The position numbers were made by a program, and so were the translations under genes. The notes under the pieces are model-generated. The model did not search any database. It was not told the origin of the DNA and worked only from the letters and a program-made list of their open reading frames with translations. Shown here one piece after another: positions 55,105-64,000 of a stretch of DNA of 64,000 nucleotides. Source of the stretch: Castor canadensis (Eukaryota > Chordata > Mammalia > Rodentia > Castoridae). The first letter of the stretch is position 1; the number at the start of each line of letters is the position of its first letter. The stretch is taken from positions 32,318,001-32,382,000 of the forward strand of contig NC_133400.1 of assembly GCF_047511655.1 (NCBI RefSeq), given 5' to 3'.

Positions 55105-57183
55105 TTGCCTAATTGCTTGGGCTAAGAATTCCAGTACTATGTTGAATAGGAGTGGAGACAGTGGGCATCCTTGACTAGTTCCTGATTTTAGAGGGAATGG
55201 TTTCAGTTTTTTTCCGTTAAATATAATGCTGGCTGTAGGTTTGTCATATGTAGCTTTTATAATGTTGAGGTACTTTCCTTCTATTCCAAGTTTTCTTTGA
55301 GCTTTTATCATGAAATGGTGTTGGATCTTATCAAAGGCTTTTTCTGCATCTATTGAGATGATCAAGTGGTTTTGTCTTTGCTTCTGTTAATGTGGTTTGT
55401 TACGTTTATTGATTTTCATATGCTGAACCACCCCTGCATTCCTGGGATGAAGCCTACTTGGTTGTGGTGAATAATCTCTTTGATGTATTGTTGAATTTGG
55501 TTTGCCATTATTTTATTGAGGATTTTTGCATCAATGTTCATTAAAGAGATGGGCCTATAGTTCTCCTTTTTGGAGATGTCTTTGCCTGGTTTTAGGATAA
55601 GTGTAATATTGGCTTCATAAAATGTGTTTGGCAGTTTTCCTTCCCTTTCTTTTTTGTGGGTCAGTTTAAGGAGGGTTGGTATCAGTTCTTCTTAAAAGTC
55701 TGATAGAATTCAGCAGAGAATCCATCAGGTCCTGGACTTTTCTTTTTGGGGAGACTCTTGATTGCTGCTTCAATTTCATTTTGTGTTATAGATCTATTCA
55801 GGTGATTAATATCCTCTTGGTTCAGCTTTAGATGATCATATGTATCTGGAAATCTGTCCATTTCTTTAAGATTTTCAAATTTATTTGAATATAGGTTCTC
55901 AAAGTAGTCTGTGATGATTTCCTGGCCTTCCATGGTGTTTGCTGTTATCTCTCCTTTTGCATTCCTGATTCTACTAATTTGAGTTTTTTCTCTCTTCCTT
56001 TTAGTCAGGTTTGCTGGGGTCTATCAATCTTGTTTATTTTTTCAAAGAACCAACTTTTTGTTACATTAATTCTTTGTATGTTTTTTTTTGGTTTCTATTT
56101 CATTGATTTCAACTCTTATTTTTATTATTTCTCTCCTATGTGTTTTGGGTTTTGCTTGTTCTTGTTTTTCTAGGAGTTTGAAAGTTATCATTAGGTCATT
56201 GATTTGGGATCTTTCAGTCTTTTTAATATATGCACTCATGGCTATAAACTTTCCTCGCAGGACTGCCTTTGCTGTGTCCCATAGGTTCCGGTAGGTAGTG
56301 TTTTCATTTTCATTGACTTCTACGAACTTTTAATTTCCTCTTTTATTTCATAAATGACCCATTGTTCATTAAGCAATGAGTTATTCAGTTTCCAGGTGTT
56401 TGCATGTTTTTTGTCTTTATTTTTGTTGTTGAGGTCTAGTTTTATTGCATTGTGATCAGATAGAATGCATGGTATTATTTCTATTTTCTTATATTTGCTG
56501 AGGCTTACTTTGTGCCCTAGGATATGATCTATTTTGGAGAAGGTTCCATGGGCTGCTGAGAAGAATGTATATTGTATAGAAGTTGGATGAAATGTTCTGT
56601 AGCCATCAACTAGGTCCATTTGATCTATGGTATATTTTAGATTTAGGATTTCTTTATTGATTTTCTGTTTGGATGACCTATCTATTGATGATAATGGGGT
56701 GTTATAGTCTCCCACGAGCACTGTGTTGGAGTTAATATATGCTTTTAGGTCCTTCAGGGTATGTTTGATGAAATTGGGTGCCTTGACATTTGGTGCATAT
56801 AGGTTGATAATTGTTATTTCCTTTTGGTCTATTTCCCCTTTTATTAGCATGGAATTCTTTATCTCATTTGATCAGTGTAAGTTTGAAGTCTACTTTGTCA
56901 GAGATAACTATTGCTACTCCTGCCTGTTTTTAGGGACCATTGGCTTGGTCAATCTTCCAGCCTTTCATCCTAAGCCTATGGTTATTTCTGTCGGTGAGAT
57001 GGGTCTCCTGTAAGCAACAAATTGTTAGATCTTCCTTTTTAATGCATTTCCTGAAATGGTGCCTTTTGATGGGGGAATTAAGTCTGTTTACATTAAGTGT
57101 TAGTACTGATAGGTATGTGGTGATTCTTGTCATTTAGTTGTCCTAGTTGTTTGAAGGTTTGATTGTGTGTACCTAAATCCAGG

Positions 57184-58383
57184 TTACTCTCTACTTTCTT
57201 GCTTTTTCTTTTCCTGTAGTTTGGTGATGCCTGCCCTTTAATGGTTATGTTGGGTTTCACTTTCTGTGTGCAGAATCCCTTGAAAAATCTTTTGTAGTGG
57301 TGTCTTTGTGGTCACATATTGTTTTAGTTTCTGCTTATCATGGAAGACTTTTATTTTTCCATCTATTTTGAATGATAGTTTTGCTGGGTAGAGTATCCTA
57401 GGGTTGAAGTTATTTTCATTCAGTGCCTGAAAGGTTCACCCCAAGCTCTTCTTGCTTTTAATATTTCTGTTGAGAAGTCTGCTGTGATTTTGATGGGTTT
57501 ACCTTTGTATGTTATTTGCTTTTTCTCTCTTAAAGCCTTCAATATTATTTCTGGGGTCTCTGTACTTGTTATTTTAATGATAATATGCCGTGGGATAGTT
57601 CTATTTTGGTCTGGTCTGGTTGGTGTTCTAGTGGCCTCTTGCATCTGTATGGGAATATCTTTCTCTAGATTTGGGAAATTTTCTGTTATTATTTTGTTGA
57701 ATATATTACGCATTCCCTTTGCTTGCACCTCTTCTCCTTCTTCAGTGCCCATTATTTTCAGGTTTGGTCTTTTGATGGAGTCGGTGAGTTCTTGCATTTT
57801 CTTTTCACAGGTCTTGAGTTGTTTAACTAATAGTTCTTTGGTTTTTCCTCTAATTAGCATTCATCTTTGAGTTCTGAGAGTTTTTCTTCTGTTTGTTCTA
57901 TTCTGCTGGATTGGCCTTCCATTTTGTTTTGCAATTCTGTTTCGTTCTTTTTTCTGAGGTTTCCATATCCTGGGTTGTTTCCTCTTTAATTTTGTCTATT
58001 TTCGTTCCGAGTTCATTTATCTCTTTTTAATTGTGCTCTTTGCTTCACTTTGGTGTTTATGCAGTGCTTCTATGGTTTCTTTATTTCTTCTTGTGCTTTC
58101 TCAAATTCTCTATTTTTGTTATCTTGGAATTTCTTGATTGTCTCCTGTACATTTTGGTTGACCATATCCAGTATCATCTTTATAAAATTCTCATTGATTA
58201 CTTGTAGGATTTCTTCTTTCAGATTATGCTTGTGGGCTTCATTGGGTTCTTTGGCATAGTTTATCTTTGTTTTGTTGGAGTCTGGATCTGAGTGTCTGTT
58301 TTCTTCATTTCCCTCTGGTTCCTGTACTAATTTTTTTGCTGTGGGGAAACTGGTTTCCCCGTTTTTTTCTGTCTTCCCATCAT
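57184..58383 (-). pseudogene. L1-D ORF1 relic
   Basis: Two Met codons at 58383 and 58380 (MMGRQ), family stop at 57184. Best open part is 57860-57420: end of the coil, RRM-like part (LKIMGTEEGEEV) and C-terminal domain. A two-base loss near 57861 ('gcattcatctt' where L1-B has 'accatttcatctt') and others near 57960 and 58030 break the coil. Confidence 0.85.
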
Positions 58384-59706
58384 TGCTCTTGGTATTGTTA
58401 TTGTCCCTGTACTGTGTGAAATTAAGTATTTTCTAGCTTGTTATAATAACAATGGTGATTTTAGAATGGAAGGGTGAGAGGAGAGGGAAAGCAAAGAAGG
58501 TAAAGAAAAAGGGAAACACAAACAAACAAGTAAAAAACAAAACAAACAAACAAACAAAAAAGTTTCAAATATATAAACAGGGAAAGATAGTGTACTAATC
58601 AACAGTAATCTAAACAGGCATTAGAGAGACAGAGAGAGGTTTGAAATAGAAATCTCCAAGTTCAAATGCAATCAAGTTTCAGTCTTAATAATTTTGGTGT
58701 TAGTCCCTCAGCCTCCAATCCTGAAGATGGTGTCTCAGAAGTAGTTCTGTTGTTGTCTCATCAAAGGGGAAAAAAAACCAAAAACCAAAAAAAAACCCCC
58801 AAAATTCAAAATACCACAAAGTGTCCCAAGTTCAAATGCAATACAGTTTCAGTAAGTTTTTCAGTATGCAGGTGTAGTTGGTTGTTGTCTCATCAAAGGA
58901 AGAGAGACAGCTTTGTGAATGTCTATCTGAGGCTGTGGCTCACCTGCCCACTACTGTCAGCCAGCTGTTGCTGGAGGCTTTATTTATGTAGATCTCAGGA
59001 GTGAGTTTAACAGTCACCTAGACCCTCAGTCTTTGTTTATTTAGAGTTCTCCTGGGCGCAACCTCCACTGTTACAAGGTTTCCCTTTTCCAAGCACACTG
59101 GGGGAGGTGGCGCTACATCCACCTTCTCTGGCTGGCATGTTTATTTATAGGTCACATGGAAAGTGGCCCTTCCCCCCTCTCCTGTGGAGTCTTCCTCCCA
59201 TCGCCACTTTTACAAGCTTTCCCGCTCCTGGTTGCTGGGTGGGTGCCACCACTCCTGCCTTCTCTGGCCAGCTTATTTATTTACAATTCCATGGGGGATT
59301 GCCCCTTACCCCCTCTTCAGTGCTCAGGGAGCCCTGCCCTCTTTGCTACATGTCTTTTTTGTTGTTGTTTATTCAGTTTTTTTTCTCTTTTTTCCGTGGG
59401 TGGGGTTGGTCTGTCCAGGGGGCTATGCTGATCTGGCCCAGGGTTGTCTGTGGGAGTACCACATGCCACTTAGCTCACCTTGTGGTCTGCATCTTCCCAA
59501 GCAGTCTGGAAGCTGGCATCTGGTGGTGTGGGAGCCCTCCTGGTTTCTCCGTTTAATATGGAGTGAGGATGCTATGGGTGGACTGGGGTTGTGGAGAAGT
59601 CAAAGTTTTGCCTCTTCTTGGTGGTTTTTTCCTGTAAGGTGTATCTCCAGAGTCTCTCCAAGATTTTACTTCAGGAAGCATGCTTTCTGTTTCCTCCATC
59701 TAGTTG

Positions 59707-59714
59707 CCATCTTG
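59707..59714 (-). promoter_or_regulatory. YY1-type box at the L1-D 5' end
   Basis: CAAGATGG in the sense direction, nine bases inside the element. Confidence 0.55.
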
Positions 59715-59723
59715 GAATCTAAC

Positions 59724-60590
59724 AACTTTTTGCTTTTAAACCACTGATTTTTTGTTTTTCTTTTACTTACTCCTTATCTTTGATTTCCTTAGATTCATTT
59801 ACTTCTTTAATTTTAGAAGTATACTTTTATTATTTTGAGTTTTATAACATACATATCTTAAGCTTTGACTTTCACCCTGAGTATTGTTTTGTTTTGTCAC
59901 TCCTTATGCATAGTCTTTTCATCATTGGGGACAATCCACCATTTTGACTTGGAGTTCACTTTTGGTCCAAAAATAACTTAAGATGAGATTTAACACTTTT
60001 TCAGGTGTGGTGTAATTCATAGTGCATTTTAATTAAACCCTGGCCTTATTGCTTTGCAATTAGAGAATGCAATGTGAAATGTTTGTATGGTTGAAAATTT
60101 GTTGGGGATTTATTGTGGCTTCACTCACACATTGCCTTTTTTTTTTTTTTTGGTGATACTGGGGTTTGAACTCATGACTTTGGATTTGCTAGGCAGGTGC
60201 TATACCTTTGAGCATGCCTCCTTTATGCTCTTGTTATTTTGAAGACAGCATCTTGTTCTTCTGCCCGGGTCAGCTTGGACTACGATGCATGATGATCCTA
60301 TTTTATGCTTCTTGCTGTAGCTGGGATGATAGCATATGCCACCAGGCCCAGCTGTTTTTGGTTGAGATGAACTTTTTTGCCAGGGTTAGTCTGGAATTGT
60401 GATTGTCTAGATTCCAGTCTTCTAAGAAGCTAGGATTACAGGAGTGAGTCACAGGTGTCCAGCTACTGTCATTTTTTGTTTGTTTCTATCTAGAGTGTCT
60501 TATCCATCCTTTTACTTCCAGTCTGTCTGAGAAATTTTGTTTCATACACAAATCTTATGTGTGATATATAATTGGACTTCACATTGTAAT
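59724..60590 (-). mobile_element. Older L1 track resumed
   Basis: After the second L1-D duplication (59724-59738) the reversed L1 continues: 'tgatttccttagattcattt', 'cttttggtccaaaaataact'. After two SINEs, 'atccttttacttccagtctg' (60508) looks like its endonuclease region. Confidence 0.6.
60137..60465 (-). repeat. ID-like SINE next to B1-like sequence
   Basis: 60137-60232 reversed gives an ID unit ('aggtatagcacctgcctagc', 'gagttcaaaccccagtatc'). 60236-60465 has two decayed B1-like parts ('gctgggatgatagcatatgc', 'ctaggattacaggagtgagt'). Together this is the reversed composite plan seen at 1780-1965 and 31010-31285. Confidence 0.7.
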
Positions 60591-60965
60591 CCGATCTTAG
60601 ACAAGTGTCATAAGATGGGAGTTCCCCAGCTCTTGACACAGGATTCCAGAGCTAACATTTTCTTTGGGAGATGATCCAGGAAGTATCAGAGGGAAGAGGG
60701 AAATAAGACAGGGAAGGCAAGCCAGACAATATAGGTGGCAGGAATGATCAATACAGGGGCTAATACTTGATCTCACTGGGGACCTCTAGAGGACTCCTCC
60801 AGTCCCACTGTGCATTGTCTATCCAAGGGGTGGACCTGGGATGTTTACCCATCCACTCTCATTCTTCATTGACTGAGAGTTACTCCTGAGACATTAACTG
60901 CATTGCAGTTCTGTCCTACTCCTTGTGACAGCTGAGCATGCTCCTGCCACCAGAGAAAGCTCTTG
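60591..60965. other. Unassigned sequence, no gene
   Basis: Nothing recognised. Confidence 0.4.
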
Positions 60966-61052
60966 ATCTTTTTTTTTTCTTGGCAGTACTAGGGTTTGAA
61001 TTCAGGGCCTTACACTTGCTAGGCAGGTGCTCCACCACCCCACCAGCCCAAG
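60966..61052 (-). repeat. ID-like SINE
   Basis: Reversed: 'gtggtggagcacctgcctag', 'aaggccctgaattcaaaccc' and an A run. Good preservation of both promoter boxes. Confidence 0.85.
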
Positions 61053-61879
61053 AAAGCTCTTGCACTCTGTCTAGGAGCTCAAAGCAAGAAGCCACTGGCC
61101 CACCAGGGAATGGCAAATGCTGAGGGGTTATGGACAGAGCACTGACAGCAGTTGCTGTCAGAGATGGAATTACTTTTGCCAATGAGAAAGCTTCTGGAAT
61201 GCTGGGAAGCTGGACCAAAATATTCAGAGACACCTGGGCCCTGACTTGCTTTTTTTTTTTTTAATCTATAAAAAAACAGATTAGAATATAGAATGAGTTT
61301 GGCTCAAGAATTGGAGAGATGGGGTGTTTGTGAATATTTTCTACAAAGGATACAGATTGTTTAGACACTCTTCCTATGAGCCCTCTGTAAGTTTAAAAGC
61401 TGATCTCAGTTTTGGCCTGGCCTTACCTGTATGGGCAGCATCACTAAAAGTTGCACACCTACTAAGGTCTCTAGTGATCACTAGGGCCAAAGGAAGCCTG
61501 GCATAGTCTATGAAGTCACTCCACATCTGTTAACTTAAACATACAGACAGTTGGCTAAATAAACCAGGATGAATTAATCTTACTATGGGGGTGTGTGTCT
61601 TCCAATGTAAGCTTGACTCAAAATACTACTGTCCCATTTACATTACTGCAAAGACAGCTGTGTCTTCAATAAGCCTTATTTTAATGTTCTGTTTTCCCTT
61701 TTTAAGGATGTCATTGCCTATTTTTCTCTTCTATTTGCCTCTGTCCTCCTCCTCATTCTGCAGTTTGTTTTATAGAACTTCCTTTTATTTTATGCCTGTA
61801 TGTTTATGTGTAGTGCTGTGTTTCTTCTGTTAATTTGGAAAGTTTAAACTTGTTTTTCCTTAGAGATATTTCCCAAATA
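61053..61879. other. Unassigned sequence, no gene
   Basis: A T run at 61250-61262. The minus-strand frame at 60916-61233 crosses the SINE and is fortuitous. Nothing else recognised. Confidence 0.4.
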
Positions 61880-62454
61880 ATAATCTGCCTATCATAAGAT
61901 GTGCTCATGTGAAGTGTTGGACGAGTTTTGACGAATGTATACTTCTGTGTAACCCTGCCCCCCATAAGGTATGGGTCATCACGTTATTTCCTGTGACCTT
62001 TTATGGTTAGTCCTCTCTCCACTGTAGCCTCAGGCAACCAGTGACCTTCTTTCTGTATGGTAGATCAATTTTGCTTGTTTCAGAAATTCATAGCAATAGA
62101 ATTGTACTCTTTTCTGTCTGCTTCTTTCATGTAGCCTATTGAGATTCATTAATGTATGGATAAGTAGTTTGTTCCTTTTTTATTTCTGAGCAACATTTCA
62201 TTGACTGGATATGCATTCAGTTTTTGAAATCCATTTAGCCTGAGATAGACATTTGGGTTTCCAGTTTGGGGCTATTATGAATAAAGCTGCTGTAGATATT
62301 CATGTGTAGATCTTTCTATGGGCATAGATTTCTGTTTTTCAAAGGTAAATAGCTCAGTTGGATCATGTAGTAGGTATGGTTTTTTTAAATACAGAAATGT
62401 TTTCGAAAGTGATGGTATCATTTTATACTCCCACTAGCAATGTAGCTAGTGTTA
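61880..62454 (-). mobile_element. Ancient L1 (L1M-type) 3' region
   Basis: 'gagttttgacgaatgtatac' (3' UTR-type), then 'tcagaaattcatagcaatag' and 'ggggctattatgaataaagc', with 'actcccactagcaatgta' at the end, follow the reversed order of old L1 3' ends. Confidence 0.7.
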
Positions 62455-62790
62455 GCTCTCTGTTACTGTAACAAAATACCTGGGACAGTCAACTTTTAAA
62501 GAGGAAGGGTTTATTTTGGCTCATGGTTTAGAAGGTTTCAGTCCATGGTTGGCTGGCCATGCTACTTTTGGTCAGCATGATATGCTGGGGAGTGTGTGGT
62601 GGAGCAAAGTCCTCAACTCATGGCCAGGATGTGGACAAGAGGAAGAGGAAGGGCACACCCCCAATCACCTGAGGCCTCCCACTAGGCCTGTTCCTAAATG
62701 TTCCACTGCCTTCTGATAGCACCATGTGCTGGAGACCAAACCTTTACCACATGGGCCAGATTGAGACTGCACTAGCATGTCCTCATGAAC
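62455..62790 (-). mobile_element. MaLR-like LTR, reverse orientation
   Basis: 'ctgttactgtaacaaaatac', 'tttattttggctcatggttt', 'cctcccactaggcctgttcc' and 'gagaccaaacctttaccaca' match the reversed order of a common MaLR-like LTR, as I remember it. It interrupts old L1 sequence. Exact family not assigned. Confidence 0.55.
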
Positions 62791-63225
62791 CCCTGGTATT
62801 CTTGGTCTTCTTAACTACAACCAGGGGAATGTGTGTGCAGTGGGGTGTTGATGGGATTTAAGCTTTGAAATGTCCTGATGGGTAGTGGTGATAGACATCT
62901 CATGGCTTACAGACCATTGGTCTATCTCTTTCAAGTGTTTTGCTTCAGTTTTCAATGTTTCTACCAGGTCACTACAACCTAAGAAAACAAATTTACCCTT
63001 TCTTAAGTGCCATCCTCTAAGACATTTTCATATGTGTTATTTGCAATTTTTTAATGGAACCATTTTTGAAAATTAATAGACTGTTACTTTCTTTGAGCAA
63101 TTTTAGGTGTATAGGAAAAGAATTGGGGGAAAAGCGCAGCTAATTTCCACATATCCCTTCACTTGTCTTCCCAGTCCCTGATTTTAACATCTTACTGTAG
63201 TATGGTACAGTTGTTATAAGTTTTT
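62791..63225 (-). mobile_element. Weak old L1 sequence
   Basis: 62860-62945 may continue the L1 3' region cut by the LTR. 63090-63225 ('ttaggtgtataggaaaagaa') looks like a second old L1 3' UTR. Confidence 0.4.
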
Positions 63226-63318
63226 ATTTTTGAGACAAGATCTCACTATATAGCCCAGGCTATCCTCCTGCTTCAGCCCCCTGAGGGCTGGGATTATAGC
63301 CCCACCATGCCAGGTTAT
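63226..63318 (-). repeat. B1-like SINE
   Basis: 'tttgagacaagatctcacta', 'tatagcccaggctatcctcc' and 'gagggctgggattatagccc' are reversed B1 landmarks; somewhat shortened. Confidence 0.85.
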
Positions 63319-64000
63319 TTGCTACAACTGATAAGCTAATATTTGTACATTAATATTGTTGACTAAAACCTGTAGCTTACATTAAGGTTCATTCCTTGTG
63401 TTGTACATTCCATGGGTTTTGATAAATGTATTCACCATTATAATATCAAACAGAATAATGTTTTTACTGCCTTAAAATCCCTCTGTGCTCCACCTATTGA
63501 TCTCATCCTTGTTCCCTGGGATCCCTAGAAACTATTTATCTTTATAGTTTTTCCATACTTTTGCCTATTCAGGAATGCTATAAAGTAAGCACCATATGGT
63601 ACACAGCTTTCCACTTACTGGTGATTTTTCACTTAGCAATATGAATTTTAGGTTCCTTCTCAATACATTGAAGGTTAACTACAATGGGATTACCATGGCA
63701 CATTTGCATAACACATGTGCATGTATAGTCCCTACATCTTCTCTAGTTCTAATGCTTGCTATATTGTAATTCCTATAGTGTTATGATTTGTACCATCTGT
63801 ATGCTGATCTAGCTGATCTAGAATAATGACTCTTGGAATTGCTTAATCCTACTTGTTGGTTATCCCCAGTTCTTCTATAATTTATCAGTTATTTTCTTGG
63901 TTGATTAGAATTTCAGTATTTTTCTCATAAAGTATAAATGCAAATAACATGAGTATGTGTATGCTCAAAAATATCCATTGCCTTTCTGCTTCCTTGAGGA
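63319..64000 (-). mobile_element. Old L1 3' UTR-type sequence
   Basis: 'tgggttttgataaatgtatt', 'aaatccctctgtgctccacc', 'gtttttccatacttttgcct' and 'ttcacttagcaatatgaatt' follow the reversed 3' region of old L1 families. From about 63750 to the edge nothing more specific is seen. Confidence 0.55.

Larger units (their letters stand above)
53276..57133 (-). pseudogene. L1-D ORF2 relic
   Basis: Starts MTRITTYLSVLTLNVN at 57133 and should end SLICGH at 53276. Open parts: endonuclease 57133-56930 and 56850-56320, linker 55933-55682, RT 55365-55105 and the C-terminal half 54842-53705. The RT palm is broken by the tRNA-half insertion at 55067-55104, and the catalytic FADD reads LAAD (54988-54999). 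Other shifts lie near 56340 and 54790. The long C-terminal frames make it one of the better preserved copies, but it lacks a usable active site. Confidence 0.9.
52766..59723 (-). mobile_element. L1-D: full-length young LINE-1 carrying a tRNA-half insertion
   Basis: Bounded by an exact 15-bp duplication. Sense order: 5' box (59707-59714), 5' UTR to 58384, ORF1 relic, 50-base spacer, ORF2 relic, G-rich 3' UTR (52824-52908 on plus as C-rich) and a TTTA-type tail. Homologous end to end to L1-B and L1-C. The only large difference is the short foreign insertion at 55067-55104. Frames are broken. Confidence 0.95.

Noticed and set aside
1-64000. Search for CRISPR arrays, operons, phage or bacterial systems
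   Set aside because: The sequence is plainly mammalian nuclear DNA. The only regularly repeated units are microsatellites, tandem duplications and retroelements.

Overview
This is a stretch of mammalian nuclear DNA with the repeat content of a rodent. It holds MIR, L2 and MLT1-type elements shared by placental mammals, B1-like (7SL-derived) and ID-like (tRNA-derived) SINEs, and a young, high-copy L1 family. The composite SINE at 1780-1965 (B1-like part joined to an ID-like part) suggests Castorimorpha, possibly beaver; that assignment is from memory and unproven. No complete host gene is visible. Most open frames are relics of L1 ORF1/ORF2 or chance frames.

Layout. 1-1327: 5' UTR of a minus-strand L1 that continues off the left edge (L1-A). 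1.3-9.3 kb: old repeats in otherwise unassigned sequence, with one exon-like segment at 6668-6778. 9.3-16.2 kb: full-length plus-strand L1 (L1-C) inside an older minus-strand L1. 16.2-32.3 kb: old repeats and unassigned sequence, with two CTCF-type motifs (24262-24277 and 24531-24544), two MaLR-type solo LTRs, an L2 split by an internally deleted L1 (L1-F, 26105-28170) and a U6 pseudogene. 32.3-60.6 kb: a nest in which an ancient minus-strand L1 track was hit by three full-length young L1s: L1-B (minus, 33729-42632), L1-E (plus, 42693-49532) and L1-D (minus, 52766-59723). Insertion-site duplications flank L1-B, L1-D, L1-E and L1-F.

The most notable items are second-order insertions inside the L1s. 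L1-B carries a full-length processed TUSC2 (FUS1) mRNA copy whose 110-codon frame is still open, flanked by a 14-bp duplication. L1-D carries what looks like the 5' half of tRNA-Gly(CCC), ending at the anticodon and flanked by a 17-bp duplication, with no poly(A). The 5' promoters of L1-B and L1-E lie head to head about 60 bp apart.

None of the four near-complete L1 bodies has intact ORFs, so none looks able to move itself. The remaining sequence is best read as intergenic or intronic. I found no unknown gene cluster or new defence or metabolic system.
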